A stretch of DNA of 64,000 bases, taken from contig JAHEAX010000005.1 of the NCBI GenBank assembly GCA_024642525.1, positions 78,023 to 142,022 on the forward strand. Direction: 5' to 3'. Shown here piece after piece: positions 19,604 to 28,676 of the stretch. The position numbers were made by a program, and so were the translations under genes. This DNA comes from Erythrobacteraceae bacterium (GTDB lineage: Bacteria > Pseudomonadota > Alphaproteobacteria > Sphingomonadales > Sphingomonadaceae). A model generated the notes under the pieces. That model was not told the DNA's origin. It saw nothing but the letters and a program-made list of their open reading frames with translations, and ran no database searches. Numbering within the stretch: position 1 is the stretch's first letter; each line of letters opens with the position of its first letter.

Positions 19604-20869
19604 TCAGGCGAAATCCTCGACCCGCTCGACGATGATGGCAGGTGCCATGCCGCCAGCGGCGCACATGGTGACCAGACCATACCGGCCGCCAGTGCGTTCC
19701 AGCTCGTCAATGATAGTGCCGATCAGGATGGAACCTGTCGCACCAATCGGGTGGCCAAGGGCAATCGAGCCGCCATTGACATTGACCTTGTCCCAATCGA
19801 GCCCGAGGTCAGTCACGAATTTATGGGCCACAACAGCAAATGCCTCGTTGATTTCCCACAGGTCGATATCGTCCTTGGTCAATCCGGCCTTTTCCAGCAC
19901 TTTCTTCGCGGCAGGAACAGGCGCATTCAGCATCAGCGTCGGATCATCGCCCATATTGGCGGTGGCAACGATGCGCGCGCGCGGCTTCAGCCCATGCTTC
20001 TTGGCATAGGCTTCGGATGCAACAAGCACTGCTGCCGCGCCATCGACCACGCCTGAACTGTTGCCGGCATGGTGGAAATTCCTGATCTCCAGATCAGGGT
20101 ATTTTTGGTTGATCAGCTTGCGGAAGGTGGTGCCATCATGGTCCAGCGGAACATCGGCAATTTTCGTAAAGGCCGGTTGCAGTTCGGCCAGCCCTTCACG
20201 GGTGGTTTCGGGCCGCGGATATTCGTCATGGTCGAGGATGACATTGCCATCATCGTCCAGCACGGGAATCAGGCTCTTGGCGAATTTGCCGGCCTTGATC
20301 GCGGCATCGGCGCGCTGCTGGCTGCGGAAACCCACTTCGTCCAGTTCTTCGCGCGTGTAACCTTCCATGGAGGCAATGGCATCGCCGCACATTCCCTGAT
20401 GGGACTGCGGGTGAACAGATTGCAGGCGCTTGTTGCCTGCGCCCATCATCTGCGGGGCCTTGCCTTCGGCCATGTCTTCCTGCGCCATTTGCGAGGTCAG
20501 GCTCATCATTTCGGTGCCGCCAGCCACGATGCAATCTTCCATGCCGCTCATCACCTGGGCTGCTGCAAGGTTTACCGTGGTGATGCCGCCGCCGCAGAAC
20601 CGGTCAAGCGTGAGGCCGGATGAAGTAATGTCATACCCTGCATCCAGGGCAGCCATGCGGCCCATGTCGCCGGCTTGTTTGCCGCGCTGGGTGGAGGTGG
20701 ACCAGATGACGTCGTCAACGGTCGAAGTATCGAGATGGTTGCGCTCTGCAATCGCCTTCAGGACAGTCGCCGCGAGGTGCTGGGGGTGCGATGCTGCAAG
20801 CGATCCCTTGCCTACTTTGCCGATGCCCCGGGGGGTGCGGACCGCGTCGATAATATAGGCTTCGGCCAT
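19604..20869 (-). CDS. Acetyl-CoA C-acyltransferase (thiolase)
   Basis: This 421-residue thiolase cleaves 3-ketoacyl-CoA (or condenses acetyl-CoA). All active-site parts are present: nucleophile cysteine in LDRFCGGGITT (about residue 92), histidine in GGSIALGHPIGATG, and C-terminal cysteine in TMCAAGGMAP. It resembles FadA/FadI-type degradative thiolases. It is divergent from an enoyl-CoA hydratase gene; the 118-base gap carries a shared control region with overlapping promoters, implying joint regulation of two beta-oxidation steps. Confidence 0.93.
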   Translation of the reverse strand: MAEAYIIDAVRTPRGIGKVGKGSLAASHPQHLAATVLKAIAERNHLDTSTVDDVIWSTSTQRGKQAGDMGRMAALDAGYDITSSGLTLDRFCGGGITTVNLAAAQVMSGMEDCIVAGGTEMMSLTSQMAQEDMAEGKAPQMMGAGNKRLQSVHPQSHQGMCGDAIASMEGYTREELDEVGFRSQQRADAAIKAGKFAKSLIPVLDDDGNVILDHDEYPRPETTREGLAELQPAFTKIADVPLDHDGTTFRKLINQKYPDLEIRNFHHAGNSSGVVDGAAAVLVASEAYAKKHGLKPRARIVATANMGDDPTLMLNAPVPAAKKVLEKAGLTKDDIDLWEINEAFAVVAHKFVTDLGLDWDKVNVNGGSIALGHPIGATGSILIGTIIDELERTGGRYGLVTMCAAGGMAPAIIVERVEDFA

Positions 20870-20890
20870 CTGTGTGGTTTCCTTAGTGAA

Positions 20891-20971
20891 TGGACAAGGT
20901 GTGCGTCCTAGTTATATATGTTGGGAAAATGCCTGCGGCAAGAGCCGCAAGGAATGACGGGATTTCCCAAC
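20891..20971. promoter_or_regulatory. Divergent promoter region with inverted repeat and leader hairpin
   Basis: Plus strand: TGGACA (20891-20896), 16 bases, TATATA (20913-20918). Minus strand: TTGCCG (20941-20936), 17 bases, and the same palindromic TATATA. So the two promoters share one -10. Downstream, GTTGGGAAA (20920-20928) and TTTCCCAAC (20963-20971) form a perfect 9-base inverted repeat enclosing a second hairpin, TGCGGC-AAGA-GCCGCA (20934-20949). The 3' arm ends just before the GGAG ribosome-binding site at 20974. This could be an operator, an RNA leader structure, or both. Confidence 0.5.
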
Positions 20972-20987
20972 AACGGAGTGGATTTGA

Positions 20988-21749
20988 ATGAGCGAAGAAC
21001 TGCTGACGCGCGAGGAAGACGGAATCCTCATCATCACGATCAACCGTCCCGAAGCAAAGAACGCTATGAACAAGGCCGCTTCGGAAGGTATCGCAGCCGC
21101 ACTGGACCGGCTCGATTCTGATGAAAATCTGCGGGTCGGCATTCTTACTGGCGCTGGTGGCACGTTCTGTTCCGGCATGGATCTCAAGGGTTTCCTGCGC
21201 GGCGAAAGCCCGTCTGTTCCCGGCCGCGGCTTTGGCGGCCTGACAGAGAAAAAGCCGGTCAAACCGCTTATTGCAGCGGTTGAAGGCTATGCGCTGGCAG
21301 GCGGTCTGGAACTGATGATCGCTTGCGATCTGGTGGTGGCGAACAGCAAATCCAAATTCGGCATTCCGGAAGCAAAACGTGGGCTTGCAGCAGCGGCAGG
21401 CGGCTTGATGGTGCTGCCCGATATCATCCCGCACAAGGTGGCGATGGAACTGGCGCTGACCGGTGATTTCATCGATGCGGCCCGCGCCTATGACCTTGGC
21501 ATGATCAACCGTGTCACAGATGGCCCGGCGCTGGATGCCGCGATTGAACTGGCAAGGTCGATTACCGCCAATGGCCCCATCGCCGTGCGGGTTTCCAAGC
21601 AGATTATGGACGAATCGCGGGGCTGGCCGCTCGACAAACGGTATGAGGAACAGGCCAAGCTGCTGCCGCAGGTTTTCCTGTCACCCGATGCGCGCGAAGG
21701 GGCTGCGGCCTTTGCTGAAAAGCGCGCACCCAACTGGACCGGCAAGTAA
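20988..21749 (+). CDS. Enoyl-CoA hydratase/isomerase family protein
   Basis: This 253-residue crotonase-fold enzyme probably hydrates an enoyl-CoA. The oxyanion-hole loop GGTFCSGMDLKGF and both glutamates used by hydratases are present, in ALAGGLEL and in FGIPEAKRG. It begins a plus-strand run (hydratase, CoA transferase, acyl-CoA dehydrogenase) with short gaps, consistent with an operon for breakdown of an unusual acyl-CoA. Start supported by GGAG ten bases upstream. Confidence 0.9.
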   Translation: MSEELLTREEDGILIITINRPEAKNAMNKAASEGIAAALDRLDSDENLRVGILTGAGGTFCSGMDLKGFLRGESPSVPGRGFGGLTEKKPVKPLIAAVEGYALAGGLELMIACDLVVANSKSKFGIPEAKRGLAAAAGGLMVLPDIIPHKVAMELALTGDFIDAARAYDLGMINRVTDGPALDAAIELARSITANGPIAVRVSKQIMDESRGWPLDKRYEEQAKLLPQVFLSPDAREGAAAFAEKRAPNWTGK

Positions 21750-21763
21750 GGCGGGGCGGGGTT

Positions 21764-22912
21764 ATGGCAGGCGCATTGGCGGGGCTGCGGATCGTCGAAT
21801 TCGCAGGGATCGGCCCGGGGCCATTTTGCGGCATGATGCTGGCGGACCACGGTGCGGAAGTTATCCGCATCGACCGGCCGGCCGGCAAGCGTGGCGGCGT
21901 GGGTTCCATCGGCGGCAAGGATGTGTTGGCACGTTCACGCAAATCGGTGGCGCTTGATCTCAAATCTGCCGAAGGTGTGGCCGTGGCGCGCAAACTTTGC
22001 GCCAGTGCCGATGGCATCATCGAAGGCTATCGCCCCGGCGTCATGGAACGTCTCGGTCTTGGCCCCGATGTGCTGCAGGCAGACAATCCCAGGCTGGTCT
22101 ATGGCCGCATGACAGGCTGGGGGCAGGATGGCCCCTATGCCCAGTCAGCCGGACACGACATCAATTATATCGCTTTGTCAGGCGCGCTTTATCATTATGG
22201 CCGCAAGGGCGAAAAACCGACCCCGCCGATCAACATGGTGGGCGATTTCGGCGGCGGCGGCATGGTGCTGGCGTTCGGCATGGTCAGCGCGCTGCTGAAC
22301 GTGGCGCGCGGCGGCAAGGGGCAGGTTGTCGATGCGGCCATGACAGACGGTTCGGCGCTGCTGATGGGCATGATCTGGGGTATGCGCAATGCCGGCACAT
22401 GGTCCGATACGCGCGGCGGCAACCTGCTCGATACAGGGGCGCATTTCTATGACACTTATGAATGTGCTGATGGCGGGTTCATTTCCATCGGGTCGATCGA
22501 ACCGCAGTTCTATGCCGAATTGCGCCGGATTGCGGGTCTGGCGGACGATGCAGAGTTCGATGCCCAGATGAACCCTGCTGCATGGCCCGCGCTGAAAGAC
22601 CGGCTGACGCAGCTTTTCAGGACGAAAACGCGCGCTGAATGGTGCGCCGCCATGGAACATACCGATGTGTGCTTTGCGCCCGTCCTGTCCATGGCTGAAG
22701 CACCCGACCATCCGCATAATGCCGCCCGCGGCACATTTGTCGAAGTGGCAGGCGATACCCAGCCAGCGCCTGCCCCGCGTTTCAGCGGCACGGCGGCGCC
22801 TGCACCGGTCGGCGAAAAACCGGCAGGCACTGACACCGATGCAGTGCTTGCTTCCATCGGATTTGATGCTCATGAAATTGCCCGCCTGCGCGAAGCCGGC
22901 GCGGTCGCCTGA
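21764..22912 (+). CDS. CaiB/BaiF family CoA transferase or racemase
   Basis: The 382-residue class III CoA-transferase fold starts LAGLRIVEFAGIGPGPFCGMMLADHGAEVIRID and carries the conserved aspartate in NMVGDFGGGGM plus the RLGLGPDVL and GRMTGWGQDGP motifs. The latter and the length match alpha-methylacyl-CoA racemases, which interconvert R/S 2-methylacyl-CoA before beta-oxidation. A racemase next to hydratase and dehydrogenase genes fits catabolism of methyl-branched chains, but a true CoA transferase cannot be excluded. Confidence 0.88.
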   Translation: MAGALAGLRIVEFAGIGPGPFCGMMLADHGAEVIRIDRPAGKRGGVGSIGGKDVLARSRKSVALDLKSAEGVAVARKLCASADGIIEGYRPGVMERLGLGPDVLQADNPRLVYGRMTGWGQDGPYAQSAGHDINYIALSGALYHYGRKGEKPTPPINMVGDFGGGGMVLAFGMVSALLNVARGGKGQVVDAAMTDGSALLMGMIWGMRNAGTWSDTRGGNLLDTGAHFYDTYECADGGFISIGSIEPQFYAELRRIAGLADDAEFDAQMNPAAWPALKDRLTQLFRTKTRAEWCAAMEHTDVCFAPVLSMAEAPDHPHNAARGTFVEVAGDTQPAPAPRFSGTAAPAPVGEKPAGTDTDAVLASIGFDAHEIARLREAGAVA

Positions 22913-22938
22913 TACAGGCCAAAGACAGGAACTCTCCC

Positions 22939-24081
22939 ATGCTCGATATGTCCAAGCGCTTTGCCTACAACGAAGATCACGACATGTTCCGTGACACTGT
23001 GCGCAAGGTGTTCGCCGAACACATGACCCCTTTTCTCGAACAGCACGAAGCCGAAGGCATCGTCGGACGCGAGGCTTGGAAGGCACTGGGCGATGCAGGG
23101 ATGCTGTGCCCCACAGTGGCAGAGGAAAACGGCGGGCTGGGCCTCGATTTCGGCTATAATGCCGTTATTGCCGAAGAACTTTCCTACCTCGGTTCATCAG
23201 CCGGATTTACCCTTCAGAACGACATCACGGCCAATTATTTCGAACGTCTGGGCACGCCTGAACAGAAGGCGAAATATCTGCCGGGCATGATTTCCGGCGA
23301 TATCATCACGGCCATCGCCATGACCGAACCGGGCGCAGGGTCGGATTTGCAGGGTGTGCGGACCACGGCGAAGCGCGACGGGGATGATTACATCATCAAC
23401 GGTTCCAAAACCTACATCACCAATGGCCAGAATTGCGACGTGGTGATCGTGGTGGCCAAGACCAATCCGGCAGAAGGCGCCAAGGGCACTTCGCTTATAC
23501 TGGTGGATGCCGGAACGCCCGGTTTTGAACGGGGACGCAATCTCGACAAGATCGGCCAGCATTCGGCCGACACGTCCGAACTGTTTTTTACCGATGTGCG
23601 CGTTCCCAAGGAAAACCTGCTCGGACAGGAAGGGCGCGGCTTCATCCACCTGATGGAAGAACTGCCGCAGGAACGTATTTCCATCGCCATCGGCTGCCAG
23701 GCAGGCGCGCAGCGCGCTTTTGACGAAGCAGTTACCTTCACCAAGGACCGCAAGGCCTTTGGCCAGACAGTCTTCGAATTCCAGAATACCAAGTTCACCC
23801 TCGCCGGGATTGCGGCGGAACTGCAGGTTGGCTGGGCGCATATCGATTGGGCGCTGAAACGGCATATTGCTGGCGAATTGACCACCGCAGAAGCATCATC
23901 GGCCAAGCTGTGGCACACTGAATTGCAGGGCCGTGTGTGCGATGCGGCGCTGCAGCTGCACGGCGGCGCAGGCTATATGAACGAATATATGATTGCCCGC
24001 CTGTGGCGCGATGCGCGTGTGACGCGCATTTTCGGCGGCACCAGCGAAATCATGAAGGAAGTCATCAGCCGCTCTATCTGA
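22939..24081 (+). CDS. Acyl-CoA dehydrogenase (LCAD/IVD-type catalytic base)
   Basis: The FAD enzyme introduces a 2,3 double bond into acyl-CoA. The 380-residue protein shows AMTEPGAGSDLQG (about 128-139) and the C-terminal HGGAGYMNEYMIARLWRDARVTRIFGGTSEIM. At the position of the usual catalytic Glu (YEGTS in short/medium-chain enzymes) there is Gly (FGGTS). Instead Glu245 in ELPQERISIA lies where long-chain and isovaleryl-CoA dehydrogenases keep their base, so the enzyme should be active and prefer long or branched substrates. It is the third gene of the plus-strand operon. Confidence 0.92.
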   Translation: MLDMSKRFAYNEDHDMFRDTVRKVFAEHMTPFLEQHEAEGIVGREAWKALGDAGMLCPTVAEENGGLGLDFGYNAVIAEELSYLGSSAGFTLQNDITANYFERLGTPEQKAKYLPGMISGDIITAIAMTEPGAGSDLQGVRTTAKRDGDDYIINGSKTYITNGQNCDVVIVVAKTNPAEGAKGTSLILVDAGTPGFERGRNLDKIGQHSADTSELFFTDVRVPKENLLGQEGRGFIHLMEELPQERISIAIGCQAGAQRAFDEAVTFTKDRKAFGQTVFEFQNTKFTLAGIAAELQVGWAHIDWALKRHIAGELTTAEASSAKLWHTELQGRVCDAALQLHGGAGYMNEYMIARLWRDARVTRIFGGTSEIMKEVISRSI

Positions 24082-24095
24082 TCGGCCGGTCTTGT

Positions 24096-24126
24096 CGCGG
24101 GGGAGGCTGACGGTCAGCCCCCCGCG
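24096..24126. terminator. Hairpin between convergent acyl-CoA genes
   Basis: CGCGGGG (24096-24102) and GGCTGAC (24105-24111) pair with GTCAGCC (24113-24119) and CCCCGCG (24120-24126), with a two-base bulge. The structure covers the stop codon of the minus-strand CaiB fusion and lies 15 bases after the acyl-CoA dehydrogenase stop. T-richness after it on the plus strand is modest. Confidence 0.5.
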
Positions 24127-26396
24127 TGTTGTTCCACTACATTTTCGGCCAGCAATCCTGCGATCTCGGCCTCGTCAAGGGCGAGGCGTTCGTGAAGCAG
24201 GTCACGCGTATGTTGGCCCAGCAGCGGGGCCGCGCCATCGGGCGGATCAGGCAGCGTGGCAGAACGCGCTGGCGCATTTTCCATCAACACCGGATCGGCA
24301 ATATGGGGGTGGCGCGTGGTGCGGAAAAAACCGCGCGCCTTGTAATAGGCAAAATCGGGTAGCTCGGATGTTCGCAGCATCGCGCCCGCCGCAACGCCTG
24401 CTTCCTGCAATCGCTCCATCGCGGCTACAGGTGGCATCCCGGCAAGCCATTGTTCCAGAGGGGCATCGCCGGTCACCCTTGCGATTGCCAGCCTGTCAGC
24501 CTTGCCGCGAATGGTGACTACGCACCAATTGTCATCGCCGGCACAAGCGTAAACAGCCGAATGTTCGTCTGCAGGCTCCAGCGGGATGCCTTTGCCAGCC
24601 AGCGACTTTGCCGCGATTTGTGCATAGAGGTGGCACAGCATCACTTCGGCCTGGCTGACGCTGACCCGCCCGCCATGTCCGGTGCGCAGGCGGCGGATCA
24701 ACAGGGCCAGCACCCCGATTGCCACAATGCGGCCAGCGACATGGTCGGGATAGATGGTGATCGCGTCGGAAAAACTTTCCGCCTCTTCCGGATAGCGCCA
24801 TTGCATGGTCAGCCCGGCAGAAGCCCGCACGAGCGGGCCATACCCCATCCTGCGCGACCATGGGCCGGTCGGGCCATAGGCGGAACTGTCGGTCACGATG
24901 ATGCGCGGGTTGATCTGTTTGAGCGTGGCATGGTCCAGCCCGAGCGATTCCAGCGTGCCGCCCTTGAAGTTGGACAGGATAACATCGGACTGGCGCACAA
25001 GATCCATCAGCAACGCCTTGCCGCGCGGATGCCGGATGTCGATCGCGGCGCTCTGCTTGTTGCGGTTGCCCGATGCGAAGGATGCGGAAATCGGTTCCGC
25101 GCCGGCGGTCTGCCTGATGCCATCGGGAAAAGTCGAGGATTCGATCTTGATGACATCAGCGCCCTGGTCCGCCAGCATTCGGCCAGCTTCCGAACCCACC
25201 ACGATAACACCGAAATCGAGCACCTTGATGCCGCTCAATGGGCGTGGGCCGATGCTGTTGCCATGGGGCAATCGCGGCGCATCATGCCATGTGGTCTGCG
25301 CATCGGGCAGGGCGGGGGCAGGCCGGCCAATGCCCATCCGCACACCATCAATTTCCATCACCCCGTCGGGAAAGGGCGCTTCGATACCGGGCGCAATTTC
25401 GACGGGCTGGAAGGGGTCGCGCGCGATCATTTGCGGGCTTTGCAGCGCTTCGTCGAGATCGAGCAATGCCGCAGCAGGGACGCCGAATTGCTGCGCGCCT
25501 GCTTCCACTTCCAGCCGCGTCTTGTCCGCCAGAAAGCGGATCATTGCGGGGATGAGGTCGGGCGATTTGTAACGCGCGGTGATGGAATTGAACGACGGGT
25601 CGGCAAATTCTGCTGGCTCGCCCATCCAGCGCAGCAGGCCCTGCCACTGGCGCGGCGCAAGGACGCAGAAACGCACGAAGCCATCCTTGCATGGCAATAT
25701 CGGATACATATGCGCTGCATCCGGGCGGCCACGCGGTAATGTGCTGGCGCGCACGCCTGCGGTGGCGCTGCCGCCGACGCCATATCCCGGGTCAAGCGCC
25801 TGCGCCGCGCCATCCAGCGTGGAAAAGTCGATATGGTCGCCGCTGCCAGTGCGGATTGCCTGCCAGCAAGCAATCATCGCCACATAGACAGCCTGCACGA
25901 TGGCGCATTGCACCGCCAGATCGCCCGGCGGCAGCAAGGGCGCACGGCCCGGAATGCCGGAGCGGGAAAGTTCCCCCGACAAGGCGTGATAGACAGGGCC
26001 GGACCCGCGCCAGTCAGTAAAGCCTTGCGTATCACCAAAATCGGAAACTGCCAGTATGACCAGTGCGGGATGAGCCTTGCGCAGCGCGTCCACATCCTTG
26101 GCGCCGCGCGGTATCACCAGAATGGCGGCGCTTTCGACAAGAACATCAAAACCTTGTTCTGGTGCCGCTCGTTTGCCCAGATTGGCCCCTGCAAATTCGA
26201 TGCTGTTACCTGCCGCCAGCGTGCCTTGCTTGCGGTCCGCGCCGCCATCTTCGGGTTCTATCCGGATGACATCTGCGCCCAGTTCCGCAAAATGCCGCGC
26301 GATGGCTGCCATCGGCCCGCAAGTGAGGTCCAGCACCCGGATACCTGCCAGCGGCAAGGTATCGGTGGCGGATAGATCAGCCGACGATGGGTTCAT
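24114..26396 (-). CDS. Tandem-fusion CaiB/BaiF CoA transferase
   Basis: The 760-residue protein contains two class III CoA-transferase domains in one chain. The first starts at LAGIRVLDLTCGPMAAIARHFAELGADVIRIE (about residue 16) with an aspartate in PPGDLAVQC. The second starts at LSGIKVLDFGVIVVGSEAGRMLADQGADVIKIE (about residue 395) with an aspartate in YPDHVAGR. Both candidate catalytic aspartates are therefore kept. Single-domain members form interlocked dimers, so a fusion could fold as a pseudo-dimer. It overlaps the upstream thiolase-like gene by four bases (ATGA). CoA transfer to a carboxylic acid entering the pathway is the likely role; the substrate is unknown. Confidence 0.88.
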   Translation of the reverse strand: MNPSSADLSATDTLPLAGIRVLDLTCGPMAAIARHFAELGADVIRIEPEDGGADRKQGTLAAGNSIEFAGANLGKRAAPEQGFDVLVESAAILVIPRGAKDVDALRKAHPALVILAVSDFGDTQGFTDWRGSGPVYHALSGELSRSGIPGRAPLLPPGDLAVQCAIVQAVYVAMIACWQAIRTGSGDHIDFSTLDGAAQALDPGYGVGGSATAGVRASTLPRGRPDAAHMYPILPCKDGFVRFCVLAPRQWQGLLRWMGEPAEFADPSFNSITARYKSPDLIPAMIRFLADKTRLEVEAGAQQFGVPAAALLDLDEALQSPQMIARDPFQPVEIAPGIEAPFPDGVMEIDGVRMGIGRPAPALPDAQTTWHDAPRLPHGNSIGPRPLSGIKVLDFGVIVVGSEAGRMLADQGADVIKIESSTFPDGIRQTAGAEPISASFASGNRNKQSAAIDIRHPRGKALLMDLVRQSDVILSNFKGGTLESLGLDHATLKQINPRIIVTDSSAYGPTGPWSRRMGYGPLVRASAGLTMQWRYPEEAESFSDAITIYPDHVAGRIVAIGVLALLIRRLRTGHGGRVSVSQAEVMLCHLYAQIAAKSLAGKGIPLEPADEHSAVYACAGDDNWCVVTIRGKADRLAIARVTGDAPLEQWLAGMPPVAAMERLQEAGVAAGAMLRTSELPDFAYYKARGFFRTTRHPHIADPVLMENAPARSATLPDPPDGAAPLLGQHTRDLLHERLALDEAEIAGLLAENVVEQHAGG

Positions 26397-27913
26397 GCGG
26401 TAAAGGACCAGTTCCGTATGCCTTCGCCGCTATCGCTGATCTGGCCTGCCATGCCGACCGGTTCCTGCCTGCCCGATACCAGGATTTCGATTGCCGCAAT
26501 ATCGGATGAAGGAACATTGGCCAGCGTCCTGTTGCCGCCTTGCGTCAGCGCCAGGATAACGCCGTGTTTGGGCGAACCGTCACGCGCGTAAATGACGGTG
26601 TAGGTTTCAATCGTGGCAGGCCCGCAATAATCCTTCTCCAGTTCGGGGACCGGCCCGCGTGCGGCATCTGCCTCTGCCTGAAAATCGAAATTCTGCGGGA
26701 AGCTGATGCCGTCCATCTGGTCTGCCGACAAAACGATGGTGTGGTTATGCGTGGCATAGCCACCATTGGCGAAAAGCAGCCCCTTGCCGCCCGTTTCACG
26801 CAATGCATCGACCATGCTGGCAACCGCATGGCTCATGTAATTGCCGATCGGTCCGCCGCCAAAGGTAAGCCCGCCGAACACGCTGGCAGGTTTGTTCAGC
26901 GGCCAGTCAACGATACGCCGCGCCATCTTGGGGACACAGGGAAAACAACTGTAGAGTTCCACATGGCCAAAGTCCGCTGCGGTCAGATGGTTGAGCTCCA
27001 GCGCCTTTCGCAGAGAGACTTCCATGCTGGGCGAACGGTCATACCGGTCGCGCGCCAGGAAATCGTCGCTTTCATGGGCAGCAGCGCCATAGCCGATATG
27101 AATCAGCCGGTCTTCTGGCACCCCGCGCCGCCGCGCTTCGGCAATGCTGGCCACGATGAAGCCGGCACCCTGATTGACGGAGGAATTGGCCACCATCAGC
27201 TTGGTATAGGGGTGGGCAATGGGGCGGTTATCCGCAGTCGGCTCGATAATCTCGGCTGCGCTGCGCGGCTGGTGGATCCACGCATTGGGATTGGCATTGG
27301 CGGTTTCGGAAAAGAGCGACCAGATCGCCCCGCTTTCCGCCTGCGCTTCGGCCAGCGACTGGCCATAGGCAGCGCGCCCTGCGTTTTCATACAATGGGTA
27401 GAAATCCACCGGCGCAGAAAGGCCATACGTCTGCCGGTATCCCGGCGTCTTGCGGCTTGAAACGGCACGCACGGCGTTGGTTTCAGCCGCCTTGTCCGCA
27501 GCAGCAGCGCGGGCCATCTGCATCGCTGTTCGCAGGGCCTCGCCGCCGGTGACGGCGGCTATGCTGATTTCGCCGGAGCCGATGCGGTTCGCCGCTTCGT
27601 TCAGCAGCAGGACCGGGCTGTCGCCATTGGGGCCTTTGCTTTGATAGGCGACTGCCGGTTTCATGCCGCAGGCATCCGCCACAAAATCCACCAGTGGATT
27701 GAGCTGGCGGAAGGAAATCTGGTCGACCAGTGCAAGCGACTGGCAGTCTGCCAGCCATTCTCCGCCCGCGTCTTCTTCCGCGCGCCGAAGTGCAGCCACC
27801 ATCAATTCGCCCGAATGCATCCCGCGATGCTGGCCATCTGCCGCGCTTTCCGGCCGATCGTTGATCTGCCCGACACCGACAATGACCGGTGTGTTCTCTG
27901 GATTTGATTTCAT
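26393..27913 (-). CDS. Thiolase-like protein lacking catalytic cysteines
   Basis: This 506-residue protein belongs to the thiolase-fold family annotated as acetyl-CoA acetyltransferase with an extra C-terminal domain (TLP1/SCP2-thiolase type). It has VIVGVGQINDRP at the start, AVTGGEAL, VELYSCFPCVPKMA, and VFGGLTFGGGPIGNYMSHAVA. The segment that normally holds the nucleophile (here QSKGPNGDSPVLLLNEA) has no cysteine, and the C-terminal motif reads FANGGYATHN instead of a CxGGG type. A classical thiolase reaction is therefore unlikely; acyl-CoA binding or an aldolase-like role is possible. Translationally coupled to the CaiB fusion. Confidence 0.8.
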   Translation of the reverse strand: MKSNPENTPVIVGVGQINDRPESAADGQHRGMHSGELMVAALRRAEEDAGGEWLADCQSLALVDQISFRQLNPLVDFVADACGMKPAVAYQSKGPNGDSPVLLLNEAANRIGSGEISIAAVTGGEALRTAMQMARAAAADKAAETNAVRAVSSRKTPGYRQTYGLSAPVDFYPLYENAGRAAYGQSLAEAQAESGAIWSLFSETANANPNAWIHQPRSAAEIIEPTADNRPIAHPYTKLMVANSSVNQGAGFIVASIAEARRRGVPEDRLIHIGYGAAAHESDDFLARDRYDRSPSMEVSLRKALELNHLTAADFGHVELYSCFPCVPKMARRIVDWPLNKPASVFGGLTFGGGPIGNYMSHAVASMVDALRETGGKGLLFANGGYATHNHTIVLSADQMDGISFPQNFDFQAEADAARGPVPELEKDYCGPATIETYTVIYARDGSPKHGVILALTQGGNRTLANVPSSDIAAIEILVSGRQEPVGMAGQISDSGEGIRNWSFTA

Positions 27914-28009
27914 CTGGATTTCCTGTTCGGGAGGCGGTCATTCGGGGCGAAATGCATCGGGGTTGCAATCTGGCGCAAAGTGCCGGCTGCAGGAGAATTC
28001 ATGCTGCGT

Positions 28010-28438
28010 CTAGTGGCGGTGCAGGTGCCAGAATTTCTCCATGGAAATATAGGTGAAGGAGGCGGTCCACCCCACCATGACGAGGCCGTTCAGGGCTTCA
28101 ATCCCGGAAATTATCCTCAGCTGGCCTTGCGGCACTAGGTCACCAATGCCGAGCGTGGTATAGGACGAAATAGAAAAATAGAACGCGTGCTCGAGGTCGA
28201 AGGTTTCTGCGCCTGAAATGAACTCGTTACCGTCCAGATGGTGCAGCCAAAGATAGACGAAGGCATAGAGCAGCACCTGCAAGGCATGGGATAGCTGCGC
28301 AACAGCCAGCACCACGATGATCCGCGCCCGAGCGGGAATGTGCATATGTACGAAACTGCGCGAAGTCAGGCGCAGGGCTTCATAATGAATGAGGATCGTG
28401 AGGGCGACCAATACGATCGAGATCAGCATCGCGATCAT
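28010..28438 (-). CDS. Two-transmembrane potassium-channel-like protein
   Basis: The 142-residue protein has an N-terminal helix, a second hydrophobic region around 39-67, a pore loop with the selectivity-filter-like TTLGIGD (residues 94-100, in SSYTTLGIGDLVPQG) and a last helix (GLVMVGWTASFTYISM). This is the Ion_trans_2 pore-domain layout. The filter is GIGD rather than the canonical GYGD/GFGD; GIGD-type filters occur in bacterial channels but ion selectivity should be treated as likely, not proven. There is no cytoplasmic RCK domain. It stands alone. Confidence 0.83.
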   Translation of the reverse strand: MIAMLISIVLVALTILIHYEALRLTSRSFVHMHIPARARIIVVLAVAQLSHALQVLLYAFVYLWLHHLDGNEFISGAETFDLEHAFYFSISSYTTLGIGDLVPQGQLRIISGIEALNGLVMVGWTASFTYISMEKFWHLHRH

Positions 28439-28676
28439 GAGATGAGGGCCATTGCAGAAACAATCCGCCCGCTATTCAGTCGGCTACGGGCCGGATTCGC
28501 AAATCCGCCTGTCCTGCTGTTTCGATTACATAATATCGCCATCAGCCAGCCTCCCCAAGCGGCCATTCTATGGCCCGTTTTCTTGGGCGCAAGAAGTAAC
28601 GCTTGCAATCGCATCAGGTGCAGAACACTCTGTGTCGGGGTCCAGCGTGCAAGTGGTGGTTTGTTAAGGGGGAAAA

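Noticed and set aside
18665..20056. 463-residue plus-strand open frame
   Set aside because: It is antisense to the NDUFA9-like and thiolase genes and spans the intergenic hairpin; no domain is visible.
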